From Planctomycetota bacterium (GTDB lineage Bacteria > Planctomycetota > UBA1135 > JADKAF01), in contig JADKAF010000001.1 in the NCBI GenBank assembly GCA_016719295.1, positions 1,860,001-1,924,000 on the forward strand: DNA of 64,000 bases, read 5' to 3'. Shown here piece by piece: positions 8,212 through 16,061 of the stretch. Made by a program: the position numbers and the translations under genes. Each line of letters begins with the position of its first letter. The stretch's first letter is position 1. The notes below the pieces were generated by a model, which was not told the DNA's origin, made no database searches, and saw nothing but the letters and a program-made list of their open reading frames with translations.

Positions 8212-9551
8212 GCGCCTTCTCCGCCGCGCTCGCGACGCCCCGCTCGCGCGGAGCGCGCGTGGGCGTGCAGCCCTTCCGCGCGGGCGAGGCCCTCGATCCA
8301 CGCGCGATCGCGCCGCAGAGCCGCGGAGCCGTACTCGATCACCGACATGCGCCGCACGAAGTCGGCGCTGGAGAGGCCGGAGGCGAAGCGCGCGCAGCCC
8401 GCCGTCGGCAGCGTGTGCGAGGGTCCGGCGACGTAGTCCCCGACCACTTCGGGCGTCGCGTCTCCGACGAACACCGCGCCCGCGCGCGTGATGCGCTCGG
8501 CGACGGCCGCAGCGTCGCGGAGGCAGAGCTCCAAGTGCTCCGGAGCCCAGGCCTCGGCCACCGCGATCGCCTCGTCGACGGAGCGCGCGGCGACGTGCAG
8601 GCCGTGGTCGCGGAGCGAGGCGCGAGCGATCGAGCGATTGGGCTCGGGGAGTTCCTCGAGGCGCGCAGCCAGGCGGACGGAGAGGCGCCCGGCCAACGCA
8701 GGCTCCGTGCTGACGAGGACGGCGGAGGCCTCCTCGTCGTGCTCGGCCTGCGCGAGCAGGTCGGCGGCGACGGCATCGGGGTCCGCGTCGTCGTCGGCGA
8801 GGATCATGACCTCGGAGGGACCGGCGATCATGTCGATCCCGACGCGATCGGCGACGAGCGCCTTCGCCGTGGCGACCCAGGCGTTGCCGGGTCCGGCGAT
8901 CTTGTCGACCGCCTCCAAGCTCTCGGTGCCGAACGCGAGGGCGGCGATCGCTTGCGCGCCGCCGAAGGTCCAGACCTCTTCCACGCCGCAGAGGTAGAGC
9001 GCCGCCAGCAGCACGTCGGCGACCTTCGGCTGGCCATCGTGCCCCGCGCGAGGCGGCGTCACGACGGCGATCGAGCCGACGCCTGCGCATTGCGCCGGCA
9101 CCACGTTCATGATCACGCTCGAGGGATAGAGCGCCTTGCCGCCGGGAACGTACACGCCGACGCGGCGCAGCGGGACGATGCGCTGCAGCAGCCGCTCGCC
9201 CGCCGCTCCGCGGAGCTCGGTGCTCTGCGGCAGGACCGCTGTCTGGAAGCGTCGCACGCGCTCGATCACGCCTTCGAGTGCATCGAGGAGCTGCACGTCG
9301 ATGCGCTCGGCCGCGCGCGCCAGCGTCTCGCGCGAGAGCTTGAGTTCGGAGAGGTGTTTGGCGCGCGTGCCTTCGATGCGCGCGATCTCGGCGAGCAGCG
9401 CCGCGTCGCCGCCGCGCTGCACGCGCTCCAGGATCTCCTGCACGGCGCGGCTGCGCTCCGGATCGAGCGGCGCGGCACGGCGCCGGCCGGCGAGCGCCAG
9501 CGCGCTCGCGCCATCGACGCAGCGGAGCAGCGCGGGGGGAGGAGCGTTCAT
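8208..9551 (-). CDS. hisD: Histidinol dehydrogenase
   Basis: 447 residues. Zn enzyme that oxidises histidinol to histidine in two NAD-dependent steps. Visible are RRVGVYVPGG, the DKIAGPGNAWV signature, IDMIAGPSEV, the zinc ligands in LAQAEHDEEA, the active-site AWAPEHLEL, FVGDATPEVVGDYVAGPSH and the C-terminal His in GLHAHARS. The tail is Arg-rich. The start at 9551 overlaps hisG as ATGA. Length and motif order are normal. Confidence 0.96.
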   Translation of the reverse strand: MNAPPPALLRCVDGASALALAGRRRAAPLDPERSRAVQEILERVQRGGDAALLAEIARIEGTRAKHLSELKLSRETLARAAERIDVQLLDALEGVIERVRRFQTAVLPQSTELRGAAGERLLQRIVPLRRVGVYVPGGKALYPSSVIMNVVPAQCAGVGSIAVVTPPRAGHDGQPKVADVLLAALYLCGVEEVWTFGGAQAIAALAFGTESLEAVDKIAGPGNAWVATAKALVADRVGIDMIAGPSEVMILADDDADPDAVAADLLAQAEHDEEASAVLVSTEPALAGRLSVRLAARLEELPEPNRSIARASLRDHGLHVAARSVDEAIAVAEAWAPEHLELCLRDAAAVAERITRAGAVFVGDATPEVVGDYVAGPSHTLPTAGCARFASGLSSADFVRRMSVIEYGSAALRRDRAWIEGLARAEGLHAHARSARAGRRERGGEGA

Positions 9552-10189
9552 GCGGAGCTCGCGCGCACGGCTTCTTCGAGGGCGCGCGCGAACCCGCGCA
9601 GCGCCGCGTGCTCGAGCGCCCAGCGCGCGCGGTTGGCGATCAAACGCGCCGTCGAGCGCTGCACCTCTTCCACGATGGCGAGCCCGTGCGCCTCGAGCGT
9701 GCTGCCCGTTTCGACGATGTCGAGCACGTACGGCGCGAGGCCCAGCTCGGGCGCGATCTCGATCGAGCCGGAGAGGCGCACGATCTCGACCGGGACGCCG
9801 CGCCGCGCGAAGTGCGCCCGCGCGATCTCGGGGTACTTGGTCGCCACGCGCACGGCGCCCTCGGCGCTCGGTCGAGGCGGCGTCCCCGCGCGCTCGCGCG
9901 GCGCGGCGAGCACGAGCCGGCAGGCGCCGAGCTTAAGATCGAGCAGCTCGAGGACGTCCGGCGAGCTCTCGCGCAGCACGTCCTCACCCACGATCCCGAC
10001 ATCGGCGATGCCGTAGCTCACGTAGGTCGGCACATGGGGGCGCTTCGCGAGGAAGACCTCGATGCGCTGTTCGGGGTCGCGAGCCGACAGAAGCCGACCA
10101 GCCGGCGCCTCTACGGCGTAGCCGGCTCGACGCAGCAGCTCCAGCGAGCTGTCGGCCATCCGGACATTCGCCAACGCGCAGCGGATCAA
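9548..10189 (-). CDS. hisG: ATP phosphoribosyltransferase, short form
   Basis: 213 residues. First and committed step of histidine synthesis (ATP + PRPP). Supporting parts are ADVGIVGED, LLDLKLGACRLVLA, RVATKYPEIA, and the PRPP loop DIVETGSTLEAHGL. It is the short form with no C-terminal ACT-like regulatory domain; this form normally works with the HisZ partner, which is absent here. The usual PKGR near the N-terminus is replaced by ANVR. The start is a TTG at 10189, chosen because it gives the standard first strand; GGAG lies about 10 bases upstream, and the next ATG would cut that strand off. It lies 55 bases after the enzyme I-like gene on the same strand. Confidence 0.92.
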   Translation of the reverse strand: MIRCALANVRMADSSLELLRRAGYAVEAPAGRLLSARDPEQRIEVFLAKRPHVPTYVSYGIADVGIVGEDVLRESSPDVLELLDLKLGACRLVLAAPRERAGTPPRPSAEGAVRVATKYPEIARAHFARRGVPVEIVRLSGSIEIAPELGLAPYVLDIVETGSTLEAHGLAIVEEVQRSTARLIANRARWALEHAALRGFARALEEAVRASSA

Positions 10190-10244
10190 CGCAAACTCTC
10201 CATCCGATCATTCGCGGCGCGGCGGAGGGCCGCGCCTGCCCGGG

Positions 10245-11993
10245 CTATTCGAAGCGATGCTTCAGCGCGGAGGCGATCGCATCCGGATCGATGCAATCCT
10301 GCTCCGCGTAGTCGATCGCCAGCTTCTGCGCTTCGGAGATGGAGAGCGTGCGCACGGTCTCGCGGAAGACGCGCGCCGCGATCGGCGAGACGGAGAACGC
10401 ACGCACGCCGCAACCGAGGAAGAGTGGGAGGTTCTCCGGCCGCGACGCGACCTCCCCGAAGAGGACGAGGCGCTTGTCCTGGCCGCTGGCCACCTGCGCG
10501 ACCTTGGTGATCGCGCGCAGCACCGTCGGGTGAAGATGCGCGAAGTAGGAGCGCAGGCTCTTGTTCTTGCGATCCGCGGCGAGCAGGTACTGGATGAAGT
10601 TGTCGACGCCGATGGCGAGGAAGTCGACCTCGTCGATCAAGCGCCGCACCCCCAGGAACGCCGCCGGGATCTCGAGCACGGCGCCGCCCTCGAGCTTCGT
10701 CGCGTACGGGATGCCGCGCTTGCGAAGGTCCTCGCGTTCCTCGCGGACGAGATCGCGCACGAGGCGCACGTCGCCGACGTCGAGCACGAACGGGATCAGC
10801 AGGCGCGCCGGGCGATTGTGTGCGGCCCGCAGGATCGCTCGGAGCTGCAGACGAAGGAGATCGCGGCGCTGCGCCAGCGCGCGGATCGAGCGCAGGCCGA
10901 GCGCCGGATTGGGCTCGCGCTCGCCGCCGTGCAGGAGATCCGGACGCACGTCGCTCTGCAGGTCGAGGAGCCGGAAGCTCACCGGCTTCCCCTGCGCGCG
11001 CTCCACGGCCGAGACGTAGTGCTTCGTAAGCTCGTCCTCGGCTGGGGCCTCCCGATCGACGAGGAAGAGGAGCTCTGTCCGGTACATGCCGACGCCGGCG
11101 AGGCCGCCGCGCATCGAGCGCTCGACGTCGTTCAGGTTGCCGCAGGTGCCGAGGATCTCGACGGGAGTACCGTCGCGCGTCTCCATCGGCAGGTGGACCC
11201 ATTCCTCATCGGCGGCGGGCGGCGCGGTCTCCGCCGCGGCCTTCGTCTGCGCGTACTCGGCCTTCACGGCCTCGTCGGGGCGGAGGCGTACGATGCCCTC
11301 GGTGCCGTCGACGACGATCTCCTCGCCCTCCGCGATCTGCGCGGCGAGGTCGCGGAGAGAGCTCACGCAGGGGATGCCCATCGAGCGCGCGAGGATCGCC
11401 GCGTGCGAGGTGATCCCGCCCTCCTCGGCGATCACTCCCGACACGACGCGCGGCGCACCGCCGGGCTCCGCTGGCGCGAGGAACATGTCCGTCACCGTGA
11501 GCTCGCGCGTCACGAGCACGATGTCGCCCTCAGGCAGCGCGCCGCCGGCGCCGACGGGAGCCGGGGTCAGGTTCCGCAGCACGCGCAGCGCGACGTCGCT
11601 GAGATCGTGCGCGCGCTCGCGGATGTACTCGTTCTCGACGAGCTTCAGGATGCGCGAGAAGTCCCAGAGCACGCGATCGATCGCCGCCTCCAGGTTGAGG
11701 TGGTCGTTCATCACGCGGTTCTCGACGTCCGTCACGAAGATCGGATCGTTGAGATAGGCGAGGTGCACGTCGAGGATGCGCAGATCGTCGGGAGCGATGC
11801 TGCTGCTCAGCTTCTGCTTCAGCGAGAGCACCTGCTCGCGCGAACGGTCGAGTGCGGCACGGAAGCGATTGAGCTCCTGATGGGACTCCTCCACGGAGAC
11901 GCGATGCGCCGGGACGGGGCCGTCGTCCTTGCGCTCGATCCGATGGGCTCGACCGATGACCAATCCCGGGGACACCGGGGTTCCGCGCAGCAT
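10245..11993 (-). CDS. Enzyme I-like PEP-utilising protein with altered active site
   Basis: 582 residues in the PTS enzyme I (PtsI/PtsP) layout: HPr-binding helices about 30-150, swivelling phosphohistidine domain with GGITSHAAILARSMG (His197), and a PEP-binding barrel about 250-580 with MYRTELLFL and AADRKN. True enzyme I carries RTLDxGGDK and an acid Cys in CGELAGD. Here these read RLLDLQSD (341-348) and LFGEVAS with Phe512 in place of the Cys. The phosphohistidine is kept but PEP chemistry may be lost or changed. The start at 11993 has a perfect GGAGGAGG six bases upstream, so a longer frame is rejected. No HPr gene is in the window. It heads the minus-strand block leading into hisG. Confidence 0.85.
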   Translation of the reverse strand: MLRGTPVSPGLVIGRAHRIERKDDGPVPAHRVSVEESHQELNRFRAALDRSREQVLSLKQKLSSSIAPDDLRILDVHLAYLNDPIFVTDVENRVMNDHLNLEAAIDRVLWDFSRILKLVENEYIRERAHDLSDVALRVLRNLTPAPVGAGGALPEGDIVLVTRELTVTDMFLAPAEPGGAPRVVSGVIAEEGGITSHAAILARSMGIPCVSSLRDLAAQIAEGEEIVVDGTEGIVRLRPDEAVKAEYAQTKAAAETAPPAADEEWVHLPMETRDGTPVEILGTCGNLNDVERSMRGGLAGVGMYRTELLFLVDREAPAEDELTKHYVSAVERAQGKPVSFRLLDLQSDVRPDLLHGGEREPNPALGLRSIRALAQRRDLLRLQLRAILRAAHNRPARLLIPFVLDVGDVRLVRDLVREEREDLRKRGIPYATKLEGGAVLEIPAAFLGVRRLIDEVDFLAIGVDNFIQYLLAADRKNKSLRSYFAHLHPTVLRAITKVAQVASGQDKRLVLFGEVASRPENLPLFLGCGVRAFSVSPIAARVFRETVRTLSISEAQKLAIDYAEQDCIDPDAIASALKHRFE

Positions 11994-12040
11994 GGGACCT
12001 CCTCCTCGAGGAGTTCTCCGGAGGTGAGAAAAAGGCGGGG

Positions 12041-12069
12041 ATTGTAGCCCTGCGCGAGAGCCGGAACAA
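12041..12069 (-). promoter_or_regulatory. Sigma-70-type promoter for the enzyme I-like gene
   Basis: On the minus strand TTGTTC (12069-12064) and TACAAT (12046-12041) are separated by exactly 17 bases. The -10 box matches the consensus in five of six positions, the -35 in three. It lies about 48 bases before the start codon, and the leader between them carries the GGAGGAGG ribosome site. The same TTGTTC-17-xAxAAT arrangement occurs at 18472-18500. Confidence 0.6.
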
Positions 12070-12103
12070 TCGCGCCCTGCCCGCCCCGCTCCGGAGCCCA
12101 CCC

Positions 12104-13114
12104 GTGATCGTCCTTCTCCGCACTCCCGTTTCCTTCGCCCTGGGTCTCGCTGCGCTGATCGCCAGCGCGCTCCCCGCCCTCGCGCAAGATCCGCCGGCGC
12201 CGACGTCGAGCGCTCCGCGCGTCGCGACCACCCTGGCCCGAGTGATCGACGGCGACACGCTGCACGTGCTGCGCGCCGGAAAGCTGGAGAAGCTGCGCCT
12301 CCTCGGCGTGGACACGGAGGAAGTGCGCGACAACGGCCCCGGCAGCAAGCCCGTGACGGGGCTGGGCCGCGCCGCCTCGGCGCACATGAAGGAGCTCCTG
12401 CGCTGCGACGAGAAGGGCCAGCCTCGCGCGGACGTCGCGCCGGCGACGATCGAGCTCGAGTTCGAGGGCGGTCTCGAGGAGCGCGACACCTTCGCTCGCC
12501 TGCTCTGCTACGCGTGGTTCGAAGGGCGCAACCTGAACCTGCATCTCGTCGAGACCGGCTTCTCTCCCTACTTCACGAAGTACGGCTACTCGAAGGCGCA
12601 CCACGCGGCGCTCGCCGCCGCGCAGGAGCGCGCTCGCGCCGAGCGCCGCGGCATCTTCGGGGAGCGCGCGCCGGGAGACGCCGGCCGCGACTACACCGCG
12701 ATGCTCGCGTGGTGGAACGCGCGCGCCGATGCTCTGCGGGACACGGCCGAGGAGCTCGCGCGCCCGGAAGGCTGGATCGACGTGCGGGACGCCGCGCGGC
12801 TGCGCGAGCGCGCGTCGACCGGCGCGGACGCCGAGGGCGAGCCGCGCACCGTCTTCGGCGCGATCCTGGCGGTGCGCGTCGAGCGCGAGCGCATCGTCGT
12901 CGAGCTCGAGGCGACGACCGCGTTCCCTTGCACCGTCGAGTGGCGTGGGAGCCCCGTCGACCTCGGAGAGGTCGCTCGTCTTCTGCAGCACGGCAGCGAA
13001 GGCGCTTCGAACTTCGTCACCGCGCGCGGCAAGCTGGTGGTGACCGAGAAAGCCGCGCGCCTCGAGCTCCGCTCCCTCGGCGACCTCGCGCTCCGCGGCA
13101 AGACGAAGACCTGA
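12104..13114 (+). CDS. Secreted thermonuclease-like (SNase) protein
   Basis: 336 residues. A signal peptide ends in LPALAQ (about residue 27). The staphylococcal nuclease domain follows (about 38-185): ARVIDGDTLHVL with the Ca-binding Asp, RLLGVDTEEVRD with the catalytic Glu position, LCYAWFEGRNLNLHLVETG and the closing KAHHAALAAAQERA helix. Such proteins cut DNA and RNA with calcium. The C-terminal 150 residues, about 195-336, are a separate alpha plus beta region I do not recognise. GTG start at 12104. Divergent from the enzyme I-like gene. Confidence 0.85.
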   Translation: MIVLLRTPVSFALGLAALIASALPALAQDPPAPTSSAPRVATTLARVIDGDTLHVLRAGKLEKLRLLGVDTEEVRDNGPGSKPVTGLGRAASAHMKELLRCDEKGQPRADVAPATIELEFEGGLEERDTFARLLCYAWFEGRNLNLHLVETGFSPYFTKYGYSKAHHAALAAAQERARAERRGIFGERAPGDAGRDYTAMLAWWNARADALRDTAEELARPEGWIDVRDAARLRERASTGADAEGEPRTVFGAILAVRVERERIVVELEATTAFPCTVEWRGSPVDLGEVARLLQHGSEGASNFVTARGKLVVTEKAARLELRSLGDLALRGKTKT

Positions 13115-13137
13115 GCCGGCCTCGCTCGACGCCGATG

Positions 13138-13164
13138 GCGGAGCCGCGCTACATTCGGCTCCGC
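13138..13164 (+). promoter_or_regulatory. Perfect 9-bp inverted repeat between nuclease and regulator genes
   Basis: GCGGAGCCG (13138-13146) is followed after nine bases by its exact reverse complement (13156-13164). The spacer ends in TACATT, which resembles a -10 box. It can be read as the nuclease gene's terminator hairpin, without a T run, or as an operator lying over the promoter of the sigma-54 activator gene that starts 60 bases downstream. Confidence 0.4.
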
Positions 13165-13223
13165 GGTGGAAGATCGGCGGCGAGCTCGTTCACCGCCGGG
13201 AAGGTCCAACGCTCCCGGAGCCG

Positions 13224-14582
13224 ATGAGCAAGAAGAAGCCCGTGGTCCTCGTCGTGGACGACGACCGCGACATCCGCACCACACTCGACATGCTCCTCGC
13301 TTACGAGGGCTTCGAGGTTCGCTCCTCAGCCAGCGCGCGCGAGGCGCTCTCACGCCTCTCCGAAGCGCCGTACGACGCGGTGCTGCTCGACATCAAGATG
13401 CCCGAGCGCGACGGGCTAGATCTCCTGCCCGAGCTGCGCGAGCGCCATCCGCGCGTCCCGGTCCTGATGATCTCCGGCCACGGCGACATCCGCACCGCCG
13501 TCGAGGCCGTGCGACGCGGAGCGGCCGACTTCTTGGAGAAGCCCCTCGACGGCGAGCGCGTCGTCGTCTCGCTGCGGAACGCCCTCTCGCGCCGGCGCCT
13601 GGAGGAAGAGAATCGCTCGCTGCGAGAGGAGCTGCTGCGGGAGCACCAGCTCCTCGGCGAGAGCCCCGCGATGCGCAGGGTTCTCTCGACCATCGAGAAG
13701 GTCGCGCGAACCGACGCGCGCGTGCTCATCACCGGAGAGAACGGCACCGGAAAGGAGCTCATCGCGCGGCGCATCCACGCGCACAGCGAGCGCGCGCGCG
13801 GCCCGTTCATCCCCGTGAACTGCGCGGCGATCCCCGACGAGCTCGTCGAGAGCGAGCTCTTCGGCCATCGCCGCGGCGCGTTCACCGGGGCCACCGCCGA
13901 TCGCATCGGCCGCTTCGAGGCCGCGAGCGGCGGCACGCTCTTCCTCGACGAGATCGGCGAGATGACGCCCGAGGCGCAGGCCAAGGTGCTGCGCGCGCTG
14001 GAGTCTGGCGAGATCGCCCCCGTCGGTGCCGAAGCCACCGTGGCCGTCGACCTGCGCGTGGTGGCGGCGACGAACCGGGATCTGAAGGCCGAGGTCGCCG
14101 CCGGGAGCTTCCGCGAGGATCTCTACTATCGGCTCGCCGTCGTGCCGATCCACGCACCCGCGCTGCGAGAGCGACTGGAGGATCTCTCGATCCTGGCGCA
14201 GGAGTTCCTCGCCGCGAGCTGCCGCGCGCAGAAATGCGCGGTGAAGCGTCTCGCGCCCGCCGCGCTCGATCACCTGCGCAGCCTGCCCTGGCCGGGCAAC
14301 GTGCGTGAGCTACGCAACCTGGTCGAGCGCCTCGTCGTGCTGCTCGACGGCCCCGAGATCTCGCTGCAAGACGTGCGCGAGCTCGCCGAGGAGCGCCCGC
14401 GCGCCGCGGGCGAGGACGTCTTCGCGTGCGCGACCTTCGAGGAGTTCCGCGCCGCAGCGGAGGCCGAGTACCTGCGCCGCAAGCTCGCGGAGTTCGGCTT
14501 CAACAAGCAGCGCACGGCCGAGCAGATCGGCATGCCGCGCTCGAATCTCTACAAGAAGCTCGACCGCTACGGCCTGAAGTGA
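13224..14582 (+). CDS. Sigma-54-dependent response regulator, NtrC/NtrX type
   Basis: 452 residues. Receiver domain 1-125 with DDD at 12-14, phospho-acceptor Asp56 in LLDIKMP and Lys in EKPLDG. AAA+ domain about 145-385 with Walker A GENGTGKE (171-178), intact GAFTGA loop (218-223) for sigma-54 contact, Walker B LFLDEIGEM and the sensor RxLPWPGNVREL. A Fis-type helix-turn-helix closes the protein, ending in GMPRSNLYKKLDRYGLK. GGAG stands close before the ATG. No partner kinase is adjacent, so the signal is unknown. The overall pattern is nearest to NtrX. Confidence 0.92.
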   Translation: MSKKKPVVLVVDDDRDIRTTLDMLLAYEGFEVRSSASAREALSRLSEAPYDAVLLDIKMPERDGLDLLPELRERHPRVPVLMISGHGDIRTAVEAVRRGAADFLEKPLDGERVVVSLRNALSRRRLEEENRSLREELLREHQLLGESPAMRRVLSTIEKVARTDARVLITGENGTGKELIARRIHAHSERARGPFIPVNCAAIPDELVESELFGHRRGAFTGATADRIGRFEAASGGTLFLDEIGEMTPEAQAKVLRALESGEIAPVGAEATVAVDLRVVAATNRDLKAEVAAGSFREDLYYRLAVVPIHAPALRERLEDLSILAQEFLAASCRAQKCAVKRLAPAALDHLRSLPWPGNVRELRNLVERLVVLLDGPEISLQDVRELAEERPRAAGEDVFACATFEEFRAAAEAEYLRRKLAEFGFNKQRTAEQIGMPRSNLYKKLDRYGLK

Positions 14583-14628
14583 GCGCGCGTCCGCGGCGGA
14601 GATCGATCTCGCCGCGAGAAAGAGACGA

Positions 14629-14662
14629 GGCCCTCCGATCGCCCAGGGGCGACCGAAGGGCC
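14629..14662. terminator. Probable bidirectional terminator hairpin
   Basis: A 16-base arm starting GGCCCTCC (14629-14644) pairs with 14647-14662 except for two mismatches. The 3' side on the plus strand continues TTCGCTTCC, a weak pyrimidine tract. It lies between the convergent regulator (ends 14582) and LysM (ends 14777) genes, where a shared terminator is expected. Confidence 0.45.
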
Positions 14663-14776
14663 TTCGCTTCCACCGCCGCAGGGGCTCGGCTCGCGCTTGC
14701 GCGCGGCGCCGGGGTTCCATGCAGCATTTCCGTGTTCCTGGAGGGCGCGCGGACTCCTCGCGAGGCGCCTACGCGC

Positions 14777-15664
14777 TCAGGGGATGCGCAGCACCATGCC
14801 GGCGCGCAGGAGCGAGCCATCCGCCCCGACCAGCGCTTCGTTCGCGCGCGCGATCTCCTTGTAGCGCGAGCCCTTGCCGTACGCGGCCTCGGCGATCTTC
14901 CACAGCGTGTCGCCCGACACCGCGCGATAGCTCTGGCCAGGCGTGGGCTTCGTCGTCGCACTCGCTTCCCGCGCGCGCGCTTCCGTCGGGTTGACCGTCG
15001 CGCCGCTGCCGCTCACCGGCACCTTCTTCATCAGGAAGCTGCTCCAAGGGCGCGGCGTCTCGGACGGGTCGTTCGCTCGTGCGACCGGCTTCTGGACCTC
15101 GTCGCGCGCGACGGGCGGATCCTGAGCGAGCTCGCCCTTCGGAAGCTCGCCCACGGGCGACGTGATCGGGCTCGGGCGACCGTTGTTTTCCGCGCCGACC
15201 GAAGGGCTCTGGTCGGCAGCGGCGACCGTCTCGCCGCTGACGAGCGGGTTCGAGCCTCCGAGCGGATTCGCACCGCCCGCTCCAGACGAGGTCTGCCGGG
15301 CGGCGATCCAATCCGCGGGTACGAAGACCTTCTGCCCCGCGCGGAATCCATCCGCGACGCCGTTCGCCGTGCTGATGCGAGAGGCCATCGAGGGCTGGCG
15401 TCCGAACAGCTCCGCGATGTCTTCGGCGCTGCGCCCCTTGAAGTCGCTCGGCAGCTCGAACTCGGAGCATCCCTGGCGCGCCTTCTCGAGACGCTTCTGC
15501 TCCTCGAAGGCGCCGAGCGTCGTGCGCGGCTCGCCCGCGGCGGACTGCAACGCGGCGGAGTCCCCGCGGCCGCCGGGAGCGGCCTCGTCGCTGAAGAACA
15601 GATAGCCAACGACCGCGGCCATCACGGCCACGATCGCGACCAAGAGCAGGCGGTCGGTCTTCAT
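14777..15664 (-). CDS. LysM-domain membrane-anchored protein
   Basis: 295 residues. One N-terminal membrane helix (about 5-24) anchors the protein with the bulk in the periplasm. A first, divergent LysM-like unit lies at about 60-115 (SAEDIAELFGRQPSM to GQKVFVP). A Ser/Pro/Gly-rich linker follows, and a canonical C-terminal LysM at about 245-295 (YRAVSGDTLWKIAEAAYG to VLRIP). LysM binds N-acetylglucosamine in peptidoglycan, so it probably tethers the membrane to the wall. The start at 15664 is chosen for the MKTDRLLL signal; the frame upstream runs through repeat DNA and is not believed. Confidence 0.82.
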   Translation of the reverse strand: MKTDRLLLVAIVAVMAAVVGYLFFSDEAAPGGRGDSAALQSAAGEPRTTLGAFEEQKRLEKARQGCSEFELPSDFKGRSAEDIAELFGRQPSMASRISTANGVADGFRAGQKVFVPADWIAARQTSSGAGGANPLGGSNPLVSGETVAAADQSPSVGAENNGRPSPITSPVGELPKGELAQDPPVARDEVQKPVARANDPSETPRPWSSFLMKKVPVSGSGATVNPTEARAREASATTKPTPGQSYRAVSGDTLWKIAEAAYGKGSRYKEIARANEALVGADGSLLRAGMVLRIP

Positions 15665-16061
15665 GTAGGCGATCCTCGTTCCACCACCGCGGCGCGCATG
15701 CTTGCGTGCCGCGCAAACTCCACCCGGCGCGCATGTCTGCGCGCCGCGCGCATTCCACCCGGCGCGCATGCCTGCGTGCCGCGCGCATTCCGCCGGGCGC
15801 GCATGCTTGCGCGCCGCGCAAATCCACGCGGCTCGGAGGCCTGCGCGCTGCGCTCGTGCTGCGCGAGCAAGCGCGCCTCGGAAGAGCGCGCGCCGGTTCC
15901 GTATACCCGCGCCCCCGCCACAAGTTCAAGGGCTGCTTCGAGGGACCGACCACAAAATATGGTGGTGGGTCCGCTCGGAGCGCGGCGAATCTAGCGGCGC
16001 GCGAGCGAGATTGCGCCTGGCGGCGCGCTGGGCCAAGCTCTGGCGCTCCCCCCCTCGCCGC
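15665..16061. other. Repeat-bearing gap between LysM and glycosyltransferase genes
   Basis: About 400 bases between divergent genes. It holds the 35-bp hairpin array (15691-15830), a degenerate trailing part to about 15880 that repeats GCGCGCTGCGCTCG-like words, and then about 180 bases with a short A/T-richer patch near 15948-15965 where a promoter could lie. I could not fix a convincing -35/-10 pair. Confidence 0.5.
15691..15830. repeat. Four tandem 35-bp repeats, each a hairpin
   Basis: Units begin at 15691, 15726, 15761 and 15796. Each starts with an 8-base arm GGCGCGCA, a four-base loop (TGCT, TGTC or TGCC), then TGCGCGCC or TGCGTGCC, followed by about 15 bases ending near CACCC. Units 2 and 4 form perfect stems; units 1 and 3 have one C-to-T change that still pairs as G-T in RNA. 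The period is not a multiple of three, so it is not coding. There are no spacers of unique sequence, which rules out CRISPR. Confidence 0.85.

Noticed and set aside
10216..10236. Terminator between the enzyme I-like gene and hisG
   Set aside because: An 8-bp hairpin with a five-base loop is present but no T-run follows on the minus strand, so read-through into the his genes is more likely.
15691..15830. CRISPR array
   Set aside because: Repeats are contiguous with no unique spacers, and no cas genes are near.
15702..16061. N-terminal extension of the glycosyltransferase
   Set aside because: The in-frame sequence runs through the hairpin repeats and lacks any protein-like pattern.
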